In this document: positions 22,154-32,894 of the stretch, piece by piece
How the letters are laid out: every line of letters starts with the position of its first letter
Position numbering within the stretch: the stretch's first letter is position 1
NCBI RefSeq assembly: GCF_900114065.1
Contig: NZ_FORS01000002.1
Coordinates: forward strand, 1-64,000
Length of the DNA: 64,000 nt
Direction of reading: 5' to 3'
Origin: Stutzerimonas kunmingensis
Lineage (GTDB): Bacteria > Pseudomonadota > Gammaproteobacteria > Pseudomonadales > Pseudomonadaceae
Notes under the pieces: generated by a model
Told to the model about the DNA's origin: nothing
Seen by the model: the letters and a program-made list of their open reading frames with translations, nothing else
Database searches by the model: none
Translations under genes and position numbers: made by a program

Positions 22154-22678
22154 ATGGCATTTCTCGATTTTCTGCATATTTCCATCGCCGATCAGCAGCT
22201 CTACGGCTTCGCTGAGGGCCAGTTGCATCTGCGCTTTTCTGTCTCTACGGCACGCAATGGTGCGGGCGAGCTGAACGGTTCCGGTTGCACGCCGCGCGGT
22301 CTGCATCAGGTGCGTGCGCGCCTCGGTGACGGTTTGCCTCAAGGTGCGGTGTTGCGTGGGCGGCGCTGGACAGGGGAGGTATGGTCCCCTGAGCTTCACG
22401 GAATTTCTCCCGGTCGTGACTGGATCCTGACTCGGATTCTCTGGCTCAGCGGGTGCGAGCCTGGAGTCAATCGCCAGGGGCAGGTCGATACCTTCCGCCG
22501 TTACATCTACATTCACGGCACCCCCGATTGTGAGCCGATGGGCGTACCTCTTTCCCATGGTTGCATTCGCATGCGCAATGCCGACCTGCTGCAACTCTTC
22601 CCATTGGTGCCGCCTCACTGTGCGGTGCGCATCGACGAGGCGCCCTGTCCCGATTGGGCTGCCGCTGAACTCGAATAA
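22154..22678 (+). CDS. YkuD-type L,D-transpeptidase family protein
   Basis: A 174-residue protein formed almost entirely of a YkuD domain. The catalytic motif is complete: H121 in YIHGT, then S134-H135-G136-C137-I-R in LSHGCIRM. The family forms or edits 3-3 peptidoglycan crosslinks or attaches lipoproteins. No signal peptide is visible, so export or a cytoplasmic role is unclear. The start lacks a Shine-Dalgarno; instead the hairpin CGGCTA-AGC-TAGCCG (22136-22150) ends 3 bp before the ATG. nagZ follows 15 bp downstream, linking it to cell-wall recycling. Confidence 0.85.
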   Translation: MAFLDFLHISIADQQLYGFAEGQLHLRFSVSTARNGAGELNGSGCTPRGLHQVRARLGDGLPQGAVLRGRRWTGEVWSPELHGISPGRDWILTRILWLSGCEPGVNRQGQVDTFRRYIYIHGTPDCEPMGVPLSHGCIRMRNADLLQLFPLVPPHCAVRIDEAPCPDWAAAELE

Positions 22679-22693
22679 GGATTCCTTCTGCAT

Positions 22694-23692
22694 ATGCACG
22701 GTTCACTGATGCTGGACATTGCTGGTACCTGGTTGACTGCCGAAGATCGCCAGCTGCTTCGCCAGCCCGAGGTCGGCGGGCTTATTCTGTTTGCCCGAAA
22801 CATCGAGCACTCGCGCCAGGTCGACGAGTTGTGTCGATCGATTCGAGCCGTGCGGCCAGACCTGCTGTTGGCGGTGGACCAGGAGGGTGGCCGCGTTCAG
22901 CGGCTGCGCCAGGGTTTCGTACGGCTTCCGCCGATGCGCGAACTTGCGCGCTGCGCCGACGCGCCGCGGCTGGCGGAAGCCTGCGGTTGGGTGATGGCGA
23001 CCGAGGTACTCGCTGCGGGCCTGGATTTCAGCTTCGCACCGGTTCTCGATCTTGACCACCAGCGCAGTGCCGTGGTGGGAACGCGTGCATTCGAATGCGA
23101 TCCTCAGGCCGCCGTAGTGCTGATCGACGCGTTCATCCGTGGCATGCACGCGGCGGGTATGGCCGCAACCGGCAAGCACTTTCCCGGTCATGGCTGGCCC
23201 GAGGCGGACTCCCATGTGGCGATCCCGGTCGACGAACGAAGTCTTGAGGAGTTGCGCCGCTGTGATCTGATTCCCTTCAAGGCGCTGAGCGGCACGCTCG
23301 ATGCGATCATGCCGGCGCACGTGATCTATCCTCAGATCGATGACCAGCCCGCAGGTTTCTCGCGGCGCTGGCTGCAGGACATCCTGCGTAACGAGCTCGG
23401 CTTCAAGGGCGTGATCTTCAGTGACGATCTGTCGATGGCGGGCGCGCACGTTGCCGGCGATGCGGCCGATCGCATCCAGGCAGCGCTGGTTGCCGGCTGT
23501 GACATGGGGCTGGTGTGCAATGATCGGGCGGCGGCTGAACTGGCGTTGGCTGCGCTGCAGCGCCTCAGCGTCACGGCGCCACCTGCGCTTTCGCGTATGC
23601 GCGCTCGCCGGGAGTTCGCTGCTGAGTACAAGCAGAATCCGCGTTGGCTTGACGCGATTGGCGCGCTCAAGGCCGCCGATCTGATTGACTGA
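22694..23692 (+). CDS. nagZ: Beta-N-acetylglucosaminidase
   Basis: A 332-residue cytoplasmic GH3 enzyme that removes GlcNAc from GlcNAc-anhydroMurNAc-peptides during wall recycling. Its products influence AmpR-controlled beta-lactamase in pseudomonads. Visible marks are LAVDQEGGRVQRL (near 57-69), KHFPGHG with the mobile-loop histidine and EADSH (near 158-171), and the nucleophile aspartate in GVIFSDDLSMAGA. Length is typical of single-domain NagZ. AAGGA at 22677-22681 is a plausible ribosome binding site. It is followed after 24 bp by mtnP. Confidence 0.95.
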   Translation: MHGSLMLDIAGTWLTAEDRQLLRQPEVGGLILFARNIEHSRQVDELCRSIRAVRPDLLLAVDQEGGRVQRLRQGFVRLPPMRELARCADAPRLAEACGWVMATEVLAAGLDFSFAPVLDLDHQRSAVVGTRAFECDPQAAVVLIDAFIRGMHAAGMAATGKHFPGHGWPEADSHVAIPVDERSLEELRRCDLIPFKALSGTLDAIMPAHVIYPQIDDQPAGFSRRWLQDILRNELGFKGVIFSDDLSMAGAHVAGDAADRIQAALVAGCDMGLVCNDRAAAELALAALQRLSVTAPPALSRMRARREFAAEYKQNPRWLDAIGALKAADLID

Positions 23693-24454
<762 letters not shown>

Positions 24455-24598
24455 GTGATCCGCGGCGCACTGCAATGCGGGAGCGCTTTGTCTGAAACGT
24501 CGTTGTCATATTGCGGCCTGAGACTGGTATTTTTGCGGTGGCCCCCGTTGCGGCAAGCATGCTGCTTGCTACACTTGGCCGTCCTTTGGAGTACCGGA

Positions 24599-25096
24599 AT
24601 GTTTTGCCAGGCACACACAATAAGAATTCTTAGAACCGTCGTGTTGCTCTGCCTGCTTGGCGGCATGGCCGGATGCTCGACCTGGTTTTCGGGCGATTTC
24701 AAGGACCCTACGGTCGAGCTCACCAAGGTCGATATCATCAAGGCGCGGCTGCTGGAACAGCAATTCATGCTGCGCTTTCGTATCGACAACCCCAACGATC
24801 ACAGCCTGCCGGTGCGCGGGCTGATTTACAAAGTCCATCTCAACGATGTGGAGCTGGCCAGTGGCGAGTCCAGTGGCTGGCTGACGGTGCCCGCCAACAG
24901 CTTCGAGTACTACGAAGTGCCGGTGCACACCAACCTCTGGCGTCATATGAAGTACATCGTGCGCCTGCTGGAGAAGCCCGACCGCCCGATCGCTTACCGC
25001 CTGGCCGGTGAGCTCAAGACCGGACTGATGATGGGCCGGCGCGTGCACATTTCCAACAATGGCGAGATAATCCCGGGCAACTTTATTCCGGAGTAG
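24599..25096 (+). CDS. LEA2/WHy-domain lipoprotein
   Basis: A 165-residue lipoprotein. The hydrophobic signal ends in GGMAGC with the lipidated cysteine at 26. The mature part is a single LEA type-2 (water-stress, WHy) domain: [37 protein letters not shown]-type opening and a GGxxxPxxS-like [13 protein letters not shown] strand. Such proteins bind or protect at the envelope and have no enzymatic role. The ATG at 24599 with GGAG upstream is chosen over a GTG 144 nt earlier. It overlaps no neighbour and leads a tight three-gene run. Confidence 0.82.
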   Translation: MFCQAHTIRILRTVVLLCLLGGMAGCSTWFSGDFKDPTVELTKVDIIKARLLEQQFMLRFRIDNPNDHSLPVRGLIYKVHLNDVELASGESSGWLTVPANSFEYYEVPVHTNLWRHMKYIVRLLEKPDRPIAYRLAGELKTGLMMGRRVHISNNGEIIPGNFIPE

Positions 25097-25103
25097 TACC
25101 CAG

Positions 25104-25292
25104 ATGAGTCAAGAACCCCACGTACATGGTCCCGACTGCAACCACGATCACGACCATGACCATCACCACGTTCATGGCCCGCATTGCAATCACAGCCACG
25201 AGCCTGTGCGTAATCCGCTGAAGGACGTCGGTCGCAATGACCCGTGCCCTTGTGGCAGCCAGCAGAAGTACAAGAAATGCCACGGCGCCTGA
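25104..25292 (+). CDS. SEC-C metal-binding protein, histidine-rich
   Basis: A 62-residue protein ending in a textbook SEC-C motif: [18 protein letters not shown] (residues 44-61), a zinc-binding module related to the SecA tail. The first 33 residues contain many histidines in [12 protein letters not shown]-type clusters plus two cysteines, suggesting a second metal store or site. It starts 7 bp after the lipoprotein stop and ends 7 bp before the next gene, so the three are co-transcribed. Its partner is unknown. Confidence 0.88.
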   Translation: MSQEPHVHGPDCNHDHDHDHHHVHGPHCNHSHEPVRNPLKDVGRNDPCPCGSQQKYKKCHGA

Positions 25293-25299
25293 GCCTGTC

Positions 25300-25761
25300 A
25301 TGACCCTGGCCATCGGTCTGTTCGTCATCGCCGCGCTGCTGATTGCTGCGCTGGGTGGCTATGCGCTGTATCTCTGGCGCCGTGTCTGGCGCAACGAGCG
25401 GTTGCAGGCAGAGGCGCGGACGCAGCAGCAGACCGCACTGGCGGAGGATCTGCGAATCCTCGCCAGCTGCCTGCTGGAGGAGCAAGTCCCGCTCATCGAA
25501 GGGGCAATCCGCATCAAGGTGCTGCTCGACAACTATGATGTGGCGCTGGGGCAGCATCCTCGTTGTCAGGTCTTCCAGCAGCTGTTCGAGGCCACCGAGC
25601 AAGTGCCGACCCATGCGGCCTGGAAGGCTCTGGACAAGCAGGAGCGGCGCCGACATGAAGCGCAGTTCAGTGCCCTCGAGCTGCAGCACAAGGCCGAGGC
25701 TCGGCGTTCGGCCCGTTGGCTGCTCGACGAAGCTCTGCCAAAATCCCGCGACGCGGCCTGA
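25300..25761 (+). CDS. DUF2489 family membrane-anchored protein
   Basis: A 153-residue protein with one N-terminal transmembrane helix (residues 2-25) followed by a charged helical cytoplasmic region. LRILASCLLEEQVPLIEGAIRIKVLLDNY is the recognisable DUF2489 segment. Function is unknown. The ATG at 25300 follows the SEC-C gene by 7 bp; an in-frame GTG-type extension back to 25237 would overlap that gene and is rejected. Confidence 0.8.
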   Translation: MTLAIGLFVIAALLIAALGGYALYLWRRVWRNERLQAEARTQQQTALAEDLRILASCLLEEQVPLIEGAIRIKVLLDNYDVALGQHPRCQVFQQLFEATEQVPTHAAWKALDKQERRRHEAQFSALELQHKAEARRSARWLLDEALPKSRDAA

Positions 25762-25836
25762 TCGACCGATCTTCTTCGCCGCGCGCCCTCTAATCTGTCA
25801 GTACCATCCCTTGCCAAGCTCGCTCAGGAGTCTTTG

Positions 25837-28374
25837 ATGTCTCTGCGTCTGCCGTTCGCCCTGGTTCGCCTGACGCTGGGGGCCGCACTCGGCCTGGCCG
25901 GCCTTGGCGGTTGTCAGGCCTATCTCGATAATCGCTACAGCGCCAGCCTGCCGCCGTCGCAGGGCATTCAGCCGCTGACCGGCCTGGCAGGCAGCGCGAG
26001 CATCCGGCGCAATTCGCTGGGCATGCCGCTGATCGAAACCTCGTCGTTCCACGATGCGCTGTTCGCCATGGGTTACGTCCACGCCACCGATCGTCTGAGC
26101 CAGATGGTCAGCCTACGGCTGATGGCTCAAGGGAGATTGGCGGAGATGGTCGGCCCCGGCGTGTTGGAGACCGACCGCTTCATGCGCGCGGTGAATCTGC
26201 GCCAGAGCGCCGAGCTGCTCTATCGCGAGTCCTCGCCGCGGATGAAGAAGTTCTTCGAGGTCTACGCCCGCGGCGTGAACGCCTACCTGTATCGCCATCA
26301 GGACAAGCTGCCGATGGACCTTGCCGAGTCCGGCTACAAGCCTGAGTACTGGAAGCCCGAGGACTCGGTGCTGGTGTTCTGTTTGCTCAACTTCGGGCTT
26401 TCGCAGAATCTGCATGAAGAAGTGGCGGCGCTGCTGCTGGCGCAGAAGGTGGGTAGCGATAAGCTCGCCTGGTTGCTGCCGATCTATCCGGACGAAGCAT
26501 TGCCGTTCGCCGAAGCCGACAAGCTCAAGGGACTCGCGCTGGGTGGATCGGTACCAGGGCTGGCGGCGATCGAGCAGGCGGCGCAAAACTTGGCATCGTT
26601 GACCCCGACTGGGATGGCTGCGTCGAACAACTGGGCCATTGCCGGCAGCAACACCCGTAGCGGCAAACCGATTCTGGCCAACGACACGCACCTGCCGCTG
26701 TCGATGCCTTCGTACTGGAATTTCATGCAGGTCCGCGCACCGAAGTTCCAGGCCGCGGGTGTCACCATCGCCGGGGTGCCAGCAGTGGTCGCCGGTTTCA
26801 ACGGCAAGCTCGGCTGGGGCATGACCATGGTGATGGGCGACAATCAGGACCTCTATCTCGAGCAGGTGCGCCGCGAAGGCTCGCGGCTGATGTACCTGGC
26901 CGATGGCAAGTGGCTGCAGGCCCGCGAGCGGCACGAAACCTACTTCGTCAAAGGCGAGCGGCCGATTCGCGAGACCATCTACGAAACCCGTAATGGGCCT
27001 CTGCTGAACACGGCGCTCGGCGAGCGCAAGCACCCCTTGCAACCGCTACAGCTCCGCAGTGGTTACGGCCTTGCGCTGAAAACCACGCAGCTGGAGGCCG
27101 ATCGCACCCTGGATGCCTTCTTCGATCTGTCCCGCGCGCAATCGGTGGATCAGGCCTTCGAGGCGACCCGCGAAATTCGTGCGACGGCGCTGAATCTGGT
27201 GTTTGCTGACCAGCAGGGAATCGGCTGGCAGGTCACCGGACGCTTCCCAAATCGTCGCGAGGGATTGGGGCTGGTGCCGTCGCCGGGTTGGGACAATCGT
27301 TATGACTGGGACGGCTTCGCTGATCCGATGCTGCATCCCTACGACCAGGATCCTATCCAGGGCTGGCTCGGCACCGCCAACCATCGCAGTGTACCGCGCG
27401 GTTACGGGATGCAGCTTTCCAGCTCCTGGTATGGCCCCGAGCGCTATGAGCGCCTGGCGGAACTGGCGGGGCGGGGCAAGCATGACACCCGCAGTACCAT
27501 CGCGATGCAGTACGACCAGGTCACGCCGTTTACCGCCAAGCTCAGGGCAATGTTCGAGGCGCCGGGCATGGCCGAGCCGTTGCGCAAGGCGATCGATGCA
27601 CTGCCGGCCGCCGAACGCAGCAAGGCGCGAGAAGCGCTGGATCGACTGATGGCGTTCGACGGCAAGCTCGCTGCGGATTCGGCCGATGCTGCGCTGTATG
27701 GCGCTTTCCTGCACGAAAGCGCGCGGCAGACGTTCCTCGACGAGCTGGGGCCGGAAGATACGCAGGCGTGGCGAGCGCTGGTGCAGACGGCTAACACGTC
27801 CTACTCGGCGCAGGCGGACCATTTGCTCGGACGTGAAGACAGCCCGTTCTGGAACGACCAGCGGACTGCGCAAACCGAAGACAAGCCGGCGATTCTGGCA
27901 CGCAGTCTTGCTGGTGCGGTGAGTCTGCTGGAAGGCCGCCTAGGCAACGATCGCAGTGCGTGGCAGTGGGGCAAGCTGCACACCGCCAGCTGGACCTCCG
28001 GCGCGACGCAGTTGGCGTCGCATATGCCGGCCAGCCAGCGGAGCAAGATCAACGCTATCGGCAGCTACCTGGATCGCGGCCCCTTTGCCATGGGCGGCGA
28101 CCACAGCACGCTGAATGCCTCGGCCTATCACCTGGGAACGGACTTCGATACCTGGCTGATCCCGGCGATGCGCATCCTCGTCGACTTTGGCCGCGACGAG
28201 CCGATGATCGGCCTCAACAGTTCAGGCCAGTCGGGCAATCCGGCCAGCCCTCACTACGCCGATGGCATCGACGCGTGGATGAAGGCGAACTACATGAGTT
28301 TCCCGTTCAAGACGGAGAATCTCGACAAGGTCTACGGCAACCGGCGTCTGTTGCTGACGCCCGCCGGCAAGTGA
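25837..28374 (+). CDS. Penicillin acylase family lipoprotein (Ntn hydrolase)
   Basis: An 845-residue precursor of the penicillin G acylase/AHL acylase superfamily. It has a lipoprotein signal (GLGGC, cysteine 26), an alpha-chain region, a spacer, then the autoprocessing nucleophile S263 in [11 protein letters not shown], which becomes the N-terminus of the beta chain after self-cleavage. Downstream [28 protein letters not shown] is the family's substrate-pocket region. Members hydrolyse N-acyl bonds of AHLs, peptides or beta-lactams; the substrate here is unknown. A lipid anchor is unusual among the characterised Pseudomonas acylases PvdQ and QuiP. CAGGAG precedes the ATG. Confidence 0.87.
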   Translation: MSLRLPFALVRLTLGAALGLAGLGGCQAYLDNRYSASLPPSQGIQPLTGLAGSASIRRNSLGMPLIETSSFHDALFAMGYVHATDRLSQMVSLRLMAQGRLAEMVGPGVLETDRFMRAVNLRQSAELLYRESSPRMKKFFEVYARGVNAYLYRHQDKLPMDLAESGYKPEYWKPEDSVLVFCLLNFGLSQNLHEEVAALLLAQKVGSDKLAWLLPIYPDEALPFAEADKLKGLALGGSVPGLAAIEQAAQNLASLTPTGMAASNNWAIAGSNTRSGKPILANDTHLPLSMPSYWNFMQVRAPKFQAAGVTIAGVPAVVAGFNGKLGWGMTMVMGDNQDLYLEQVRREGSRLMYLADGKWLQARERHETYFVKGERPIRETIYETRNGPLLNTALGERKHPLQPLQLRSGYGLALKTTQLEADRTLDAFFDLSRAQSVDQAFEATREIRATALNLVFADQQGIGWQVTGRFPNRREGLGLVPSPGWDNRYDWDGFADPMLHPYDQDPIQGWLGTANHRSVPRGYGMQLSSSWYGPERYERLAELAGRGKHDTRSTIAMQYDQVTPFTAKLRAMFEAPGMAEPLRKAIDALPAAERSKAREALDRLMAFDGKLAADSADAALYGAFLHESARQTFLDELGPEDTQAWRALVQTANTSYSAQADHLLGREDSPFWNDQRTAQTEDKPAILARSLAGAVSLLEGRLGNDRSAWQWGKLHTASWTSGATQLASHMPASQRSKINAIGSYLDRGPFAMGGDHSTLNASAYHLGTDFDTWLIPAMRILVDFGRDEPMIGLNSSGQSGNPASPHYADGIDAWMKANYMSFPFKTENLDKVYGNRRLLLTPAGK

Positions 28375-28394
28375 GGAGGGGCGCCGCGCCGCCC

Positions 28395-29102
28395 CTAGGC
28401 CGGTTGCGGCGCTGCTGGCGCGACTTCCAGAACGCGGATCACGCCTGGCGCAGGGTAGTGCCAGCGTACGTCCACATCCCATAACTGCGCGCCGTAACGT
28501 CGTTCGGGCTCCGGCTTCTGATAGGCCGGGCGCGGGTCCTGCGCCAGGCACTGTTCGATGAGTTCGACCAGAGGCTCGCCCAGGCGCAGTGCTTCGCGGC
28601 GGGCTTGCAGCAATCCCGATTCCGACCATTGCACCTCGATCAACTCTGGCGCATCGGCGGCCATGTCGTTGCGTGCGTCAGGTAGCGCATCGGCGTAGGG
28701 CACGTAGGGTTTGATGTCCAGCACCGGGGTGCCGTCCAGCAGGTCGATGCCGGAAATGAACAGTCGTCCCGGCTCGACCTTATCCAGCCTGACCACCGAC
28801 TGACCGATGCCATTGGGTCTGTGCGTTGCTCGCGTGGCGAACACGCCAACCGTGCGATTGCCGCCCAGACGTGGCGGGCGAACCTTGAGGCGGGGTTTGC
28901 TTTCCAGCGCCTGATGGAAGAGAAACAGCAGCCACACGTGGCTGACCTGCTCGAGCCCGGCTACCGCATCACCACTGTCGAACGGCGGCAGCAGTTCCAG
29001 CACGCCACGTGCGGCTGGCGCCAGGCTGGGCTGGCGGGGGATGGCGAACTTCTCCTTGAAGCAGGAGCGGACGTAGCCGATAGGCGAGACGCTGTGATCC
29101 AT
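28395..29102 (-). CDS. trmO: tRNA (N6-threonylcarbamoyladenosine37-N6)-methyltransferase
   Basis: A 235-residue TrmO (formerly TsaA/YaeB), which methylates t6A37 in ACY-decoding tRNA-Thr using SAM. The N-terminal beta-barrel domain starts IGYVRSCFKEKFAIPRQP and contains the signature FATRATHRPNGIGQSVVRL (near 88-106) and DIKPYVPYAD. The C-terminal domain (about 165-235) is present. Length is complete. It converges with the acylase gene 20 bp away, across the hairpin AGGGGCG/CGCCCCT (28377-28396). Confidence 0.92.
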   Translation of the reverse strand: MDHSVSPIGYVRSCFKEKFAIPRQPSLAPAARGVLELLPPFDSGDAVAGLEQVSHVWLLFLFHQALESKPRLKVRPPRLGGNRTVGVFATRATHRPNGIGQSVVRLDKVEPGRLFISGIDLLDGTPVLDIKPYVPYADALPDARNDMAADAPELIEVQWSESGLLQARREALRLGEPLVELIEQCLAQDPRPAYQKPEPERRYGAQLWDVDVRWHYPAPGVIRVLEVAPAAPQPA

Positions 29103-29211
29103 TACACGGGCCTGGAAGCAGTCGGGCGGCTGCGCATCTTAACCGCTATGGCCGCCTGTTGCGTTTACGCCCGGCCGACGCGCATATGCACTGTCGGCCC
29201 GCGCTGATGTG

Positions 29212-30420
29212 TTACAGGCCGAGCAGGTTGGCGACGTAATCGGCGTCCTTGTCGCCGCGGCCGGAAAGGTTGACCAGGATATGGCTGTCCTTGCCCAGCG
29301 TCGGCGCGGTGCGAATCGCCCAGGCCACGGCATGGGCGCTTTCCAGGGCAGGGATGATGCCCTCCACACGCGATAGAGTCATGAAGGCGTCCAGGCATTC
29401 CTGGTCGGTCGCGGTCTGGTAGTTCACCCGGCCGATGTCCTTGAGATAACTGTGCTGTGGGCCGACACCGGGGTAGTCCAGACCGGAAGCGATGGAGTGC
29501 ACCGCGGACGGGTTGCCATCGGCATCCTCCAGCACGTAACAGGCCATGCCATGCAGTTCGCCTGGCTTGCCCTTCGTCAGCGTGGCCGAGTGGCGGCCTG
29601 GCTTGTCCAGGCTTTCACCGGCCGGCTCGATACCGATCAGCTCGACCGCGGCATCTTCGAGAAATGCGGTGAACATGCCCATGGCATTTGAGCCGCCACC
29701 GACGCAAGCAACTACGCGATCGGGCAGGCGGCCATGTTTGGCGAGGAATTGCTCACGGGCCTCGGTGCCGATGATTGACTGGAAATCGCGGACCATCTTC
29801 GGGAACGGATGTGGGCCGACCACCGAGCCAATGGCGTAGATGTAGTTGTGCGGGTCCTTCAGGTATTCCTCGAAGGCGCTGTCCACCGCTTCCTTGAGCG
29901 TCGCCGCGCCGCGGGTGACGGCGATCAGCTTGCAGCCGAGGATCTTCATCTTGGTGACGTTGGGATGCTCCTTCTCGATATCCACCTGGCCCATGTGAAT
30001 CTCGCAGGGAATACCCACCAGCGCGCAGGCGGTAGCCAGGGCAACACCGTGCTGTCCTGCGCCAGTCTCTGCAATGACCTTCTTCTTGCCCATAAACTTG
30101 GCGAGCAGGGCCTCGCCGAGGCAATGATTGATCTTGTGTGCGCCGGTGTGGTTCAGGTCTTCACGCTTCAGATGGATCTGCGCACCGCCGAGCTGCTCAG
30201 ACAGGCGCCGAGCGTGGAAGATCGGACTTGGCCGACCCACATAGTCTGCGAATAGCGACGCCAGTTCCTGCTGAAAGTCCTCCCGTTGACGGATTTCCTC
30301 ATAGGCAAGGTTGATGTCGTCCATCGCCTGCTTGAGGTGTGGCGGTACCAACTGGCCGCCATACGGGCCGAAATATCCGTTGGCATCGGGCATGGCGTTG
30401 AAGCGTGGATCGGACGACAT
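29212..30420 (-). CDS. trpB: Tryptophan synthase beta subunit, orphan copy
   Basis: A 402-residue PLP enzyme joining serine and indole to give tryptophan. The PLP lysine is in [12 protein letters not shown], the catalytic glutamate in AETGAGQHG, the phosphate loop in GGGSNAMG, and the C-terminal serine in LSGRGDKD. All are intact. No trpA is adjacent; the neighbours are trmO and the choline transporter. The sequence is clearly divergent from the trpBA-linked TrpB I recall for pseudomonads ([18 protein letters not shown] versus FGGRYVAETLMPL near the start). It may act alone on free indole or be an alternative beta subunit. The start is the ATG with a weak ribosome binding site. Confidence 0.9.
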   Translation of the reverse strand: MSSDPRFNAMPDANGYFGPYGGQLVPPHLKQAMDDINLAYEEIRQREDFQQELASLFADYVGRPSPIFHARRLSEQLGGAQIHLKREDLNHTGAHKINHCLGEALLAKFMGKKKVIAETGAGQHGVALATACALVGIPCEIHMGQVDIEKEHPNVTKMKILGCKLIAVTRGAATLKEAVDSAFEEYLKDPHNYIYAIGSVVGPHPFPKMVRDFQSIIGTEAREQFLAKHGRLPDRVVACVGGGSNAMGMFTAFLEDAAVELIGIEPAGESLDKPGRHSATLTKGKPGELHGMACYVLEDADGNPSAVHSIASGLDYPGVGPQHSYLKDIGRVNYQTATDQECLDAFMTLSRVEGIIPALESAHAVAWAIRTAPTLGKDSHILVNLSGRGDKDADYVANLLGL

Positions 30421-30821
30421 AGGAACATCTCTGCTATTGAATTTGGCTGATCATATGCCACCTCATTTGCAGCTGAAAACGCAGTGGCTTAACGCTTCAG
30501 GGATCTGCTTCATAACGCCCTGAATCGGTGACTGCCGAGTCGGAGCGGGGCGCGCAGATATCGCCGACTTTGACGTAAATTCGCGAATTTGAAGCTTATC
30601 GTGTAGGATGCGCGCCGACTTCGCCATTATGGGAGCAGAATTCAAACTTGTTTTTTTGTCGGCAGCCCTTGCCGACGGGCATAGCCGTCATCAGTACGGC
30701 TGCTATGCATGCCCAACCCGCCATTGGTGCGCACCAATCTCAAGAGATTTGCCCGCTACCTGCCGCAATACGTCGCACCGCGATGTCGTAAAAGCCAGAA
30801 CAAGTTCAGGAGATAGAACTG
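30421..30821. other. Divergent control region between trpB and betT
   Basis: These 401 bp have no convincing gene. They contain the palindrome at 30577-30590 next to TTGACG (30570-30575), a stem GTCGGCA/TGCCGAC at 30659-30677 preceded by seven T, and the betT ribosome binding site AGGAGATAG at 30810-30818. The base composition is more AT-rich than either flank, as expected for a two-way promoter region. Confidence 0.55.
30570..30590 (+). promoter_or_regulatory. TTGACG -35 with perfect 14-bp palindrome AAATTCGCGAATTT
   Basis: AAATTCGCGAATTT (30577-30590) is a perfect palindrome lying right after a TTGACG -35-like hexamer, inside what would be the promoter spacer. A repressor bound there would exclude RNA polymerase. 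It is a candidate operator for betT-betBA or for the divergent trpB. Which regulator binds is unknown, and no betI is present here. Confidence 0.4.
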
Positions 30822-32888
30822 ATGAACGAGGCTGAGCTCTCGCCCAATGATTCCGACGCGCCCGCTGACCGGATCAATCCCGTAGTTTTCTACGGTTCCG
30901 CAATCGCCATCGTGTTGTTTGCCGTATGGACGATGTTCTTCACCGATCGCTCGCTGGCGATCATCAACACGGTACTTGGCTGGATTTCCAATTCATTCGG
31001 CTGGTTCTACTTTCTCGCCGTGCTGCTCTACCTGCTGTTCGTAGTGATCGTGGCGACCAGCCGTTACGGCAAGATCCGCCTCGGGCCGGATCATTCCAAA
31101 CCCGAATTCAACGTGGTCACCTGGGCGGCGATGCTGTTTTCCGCCGGGATCGGCATCGACCTGCTGTTCTTCTGCATCGCCGAACCCATCACCCAGTTCC
31201 TCGAACCGCCGGTAGGCGAGGGCGGAACCACTCAGGCCGCGCGCCACGCCATGGAGCTGACCTTCCTGCACTGGGGCCTTTCCGGTTGGGGTGTCTATAC
31301 CCTGGTCGGCATGTCGCTGGCGTATTTCAGCTTTCGCCAGGGCTTGCCGCTGTCGATCCGCTCATCGCTGTATCCGATCTTCGGCAAGCGCATCTACGGC
31401 CCCATCGGGCATACCGTCGATACTGCCGCGGTGCTGGGCACGGTGTTTGGCATCGCTACCAGTCTCGGCATCGGCATCATCCAGCTCAACTTCGGCCTCA
31501 ACTACATCTTCGGCATACCGGAAGGCACGCTTACCCAGGCGGTGCTGGTGGTGCTGATCGTGGTGTTCTCGGCGATCTCGGCGGCGACCGGGGTCGAGCG
31601 CGGGATTCGCCGGCTTTCCGAATTCAACATGCTGCTGGCGGTCCTGCTGCTGCTGTTCGTGCTGGTGGTCGGCGATACGGTGTTCCTGCTCAACGCGCTG
31701 GTGATGAACGTCGGCGACTACTTCTCCAACTTCATCAGCCTGTCGCTGGACACCTACGCCTACCGCCGTCCGACCGATTGGCTGAATGCCTGGACAGTGT
31801 TCTTCTGGGCCTGGTGGATCGCCTGGGGACCGTTCGTGGGCCTGTTTCTGGCGCGCATTTCCCGCGGTCGCACCATCCGCGAGTTCGTCATCGGCACGTT
31901 GCTGCTGCCGCTGGCCTTCATGATGGCCTGGATGTCGATCATGGGTAACAGCGCCATCGAGATGGTCATGGGCGGCGCCCTCGAATTCGGTCAGCAGGCG
32001 GTGAGCAACCCTGGCTCGTCGATCTATCTGTTCCTGCAGAGCCTGCCCTGGGCCGGTCTCACTACCATCGTGGTGACCATCCTCGCCATCGTGTTCTTCG
32101 TCACCTCCGGCGACTCCGGCTCGCTGGTGCTGTCGAACTTCACCTCCATCCTCAAGGATGTGAACAGCGATGCGCCGGTGTGGATGCGCATCCTCTGGGC
32201 GGCGATCATCGGCATTCTCACCCTGGCGCTGCTGATTGCGGGCGGCCTGACTGCGCTGCAGGGCACCGTGGTGATCATGGGGCTGCCGTTCTCCATCGTC
32301 CTGCTGTTCATGATGTACGGGCTGTTCAAGGCATTGCACGTCGAGGGCGTCATGGCCGACAGCTACCAGAAGAGCCTGTCCGGCTACTTGTCCGGGCGCG
32401 CCACGCTGGAACACACGCAGATGAACTGGAGTCAGCGGCTGTCGCGGGCGATGAGCTTTCCCAGCCGTTCGCAGATCCGTCGCTACCTGAAGGACGTGTG
32501 CAAGCCGGCGATGGAGGAGATTCAGAAGGCGCTGGGCGAGAAGGGCGTGCCCGTGGAGATCGTCGAAGGCGAACCGGGCAACGAGCACCTGGCGCTGCAC
32601 GTCAATCTGGGCAGCGAGCAGGACTTCACCTACCAGATCTGGCCGGTGCGCGGCACCATGCCCTCCTTCGCCCTGCGCACGCAGAGCAGCAACGCCGACT
32701 ACTACCGGCTCGAGGTGCATCTGCGCCAGGGCAGCCTGGGCTACGACCTGATGGGCTACTCCCGGCGCCAGCTGATCGAGGACATCCTCGACCACTACGA
32801 GCACCACATGCATTTCCTGCATCTGCAGCGCGAGAACGGCGGTGGTGAAAGCGGCATGCCCAATCCGGGCGCGGCGCCGACACCCTGA
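30822..32888 (+). CDS. betT: High-affinity choline transporter, BCCT family
   Basis: A 688-residue BCCT-type secondary transporter with 12 hydrophobic helices (about 20-510) and a long cytoplasmic C-terminal domain (about 510-688) used for osmosensing in BetT. The BCCT tryptophan-rich signature is visible in WTVFFWAWWIAWGPFVGLFLARISRGRTIREF (helix 8 region). It imports choline for the BetBA pathway downstream. The ATG at 30822 follows AGGAGATAG. Substrate call rests on family features plus the adjacent choline oxidation genes. Confidence 0.92.
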   Translation: MNEAELSPNDSDAPADRINPVVFYGSAIAIVLFAVWTMFFTDRSLAIINTVLGWISNSFGWFYFLAVLLYLLFVVIVATSRYGKIRLGPDHSKPEFNVVTWAAMLFSAGIGIDLLFFCIAEPITQFLEPPVGEGGTTQAARHAMELTFLHWGLSGWGVYTLVGMSLAYFSFRQGLPLSIRSSLYPIFGKRIYGPIGHTVDTAAVLGTVFGIATSLGIGIIQLNFGLNYIFGIPEGTLTQAVLVVLIVVFSAISAATGVERGIRRLSEFNMLLAVLLLLFVLVVGDTVFLLNALVMNVGDYFSNFISLSLDTYAYRRPTDWLNAWTVFFWAWWIAWGPFVGLFLARISRGRTIREFVIGTLLLPLAFMMAWMSIMGNSAIEMVMGGALEFGQQAVSNPGSSIYLFLQSLPWAGLTTIVVTILAIVFFVTSGDSGSLVLSNFTSILKDVNSDAPVWMRILWAAIIGILTLALLIAGGLTALQGTVVIMGLPFSIVLLFMMYGLFKALHVEGVMADSYQKSLSGYLSGRATLEHTQMNWSQRLSRAMSFPSRSQIRRYLKDVCKPAMEEIQKALGEKGVPVEIVEGEPGNEHLALHVNLGSEQDFTYQIWPVRGTMPSFALRTQSSNADYYRLEVHLRQGSLGYDLMGYSRRQLIEDILDHYEHHMHFLHLQRENGGGESGMPNPGAAPTP

Positions 32889-32894
32889 CCCTGT

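Noticed and set aside
30608-30835. A 75-residue plus-strand frame in the trpB-betT gap
   Set aside because: It overlaps the betT ribosome binding site and start, has no ribosome binding site of its own and shows no domain.
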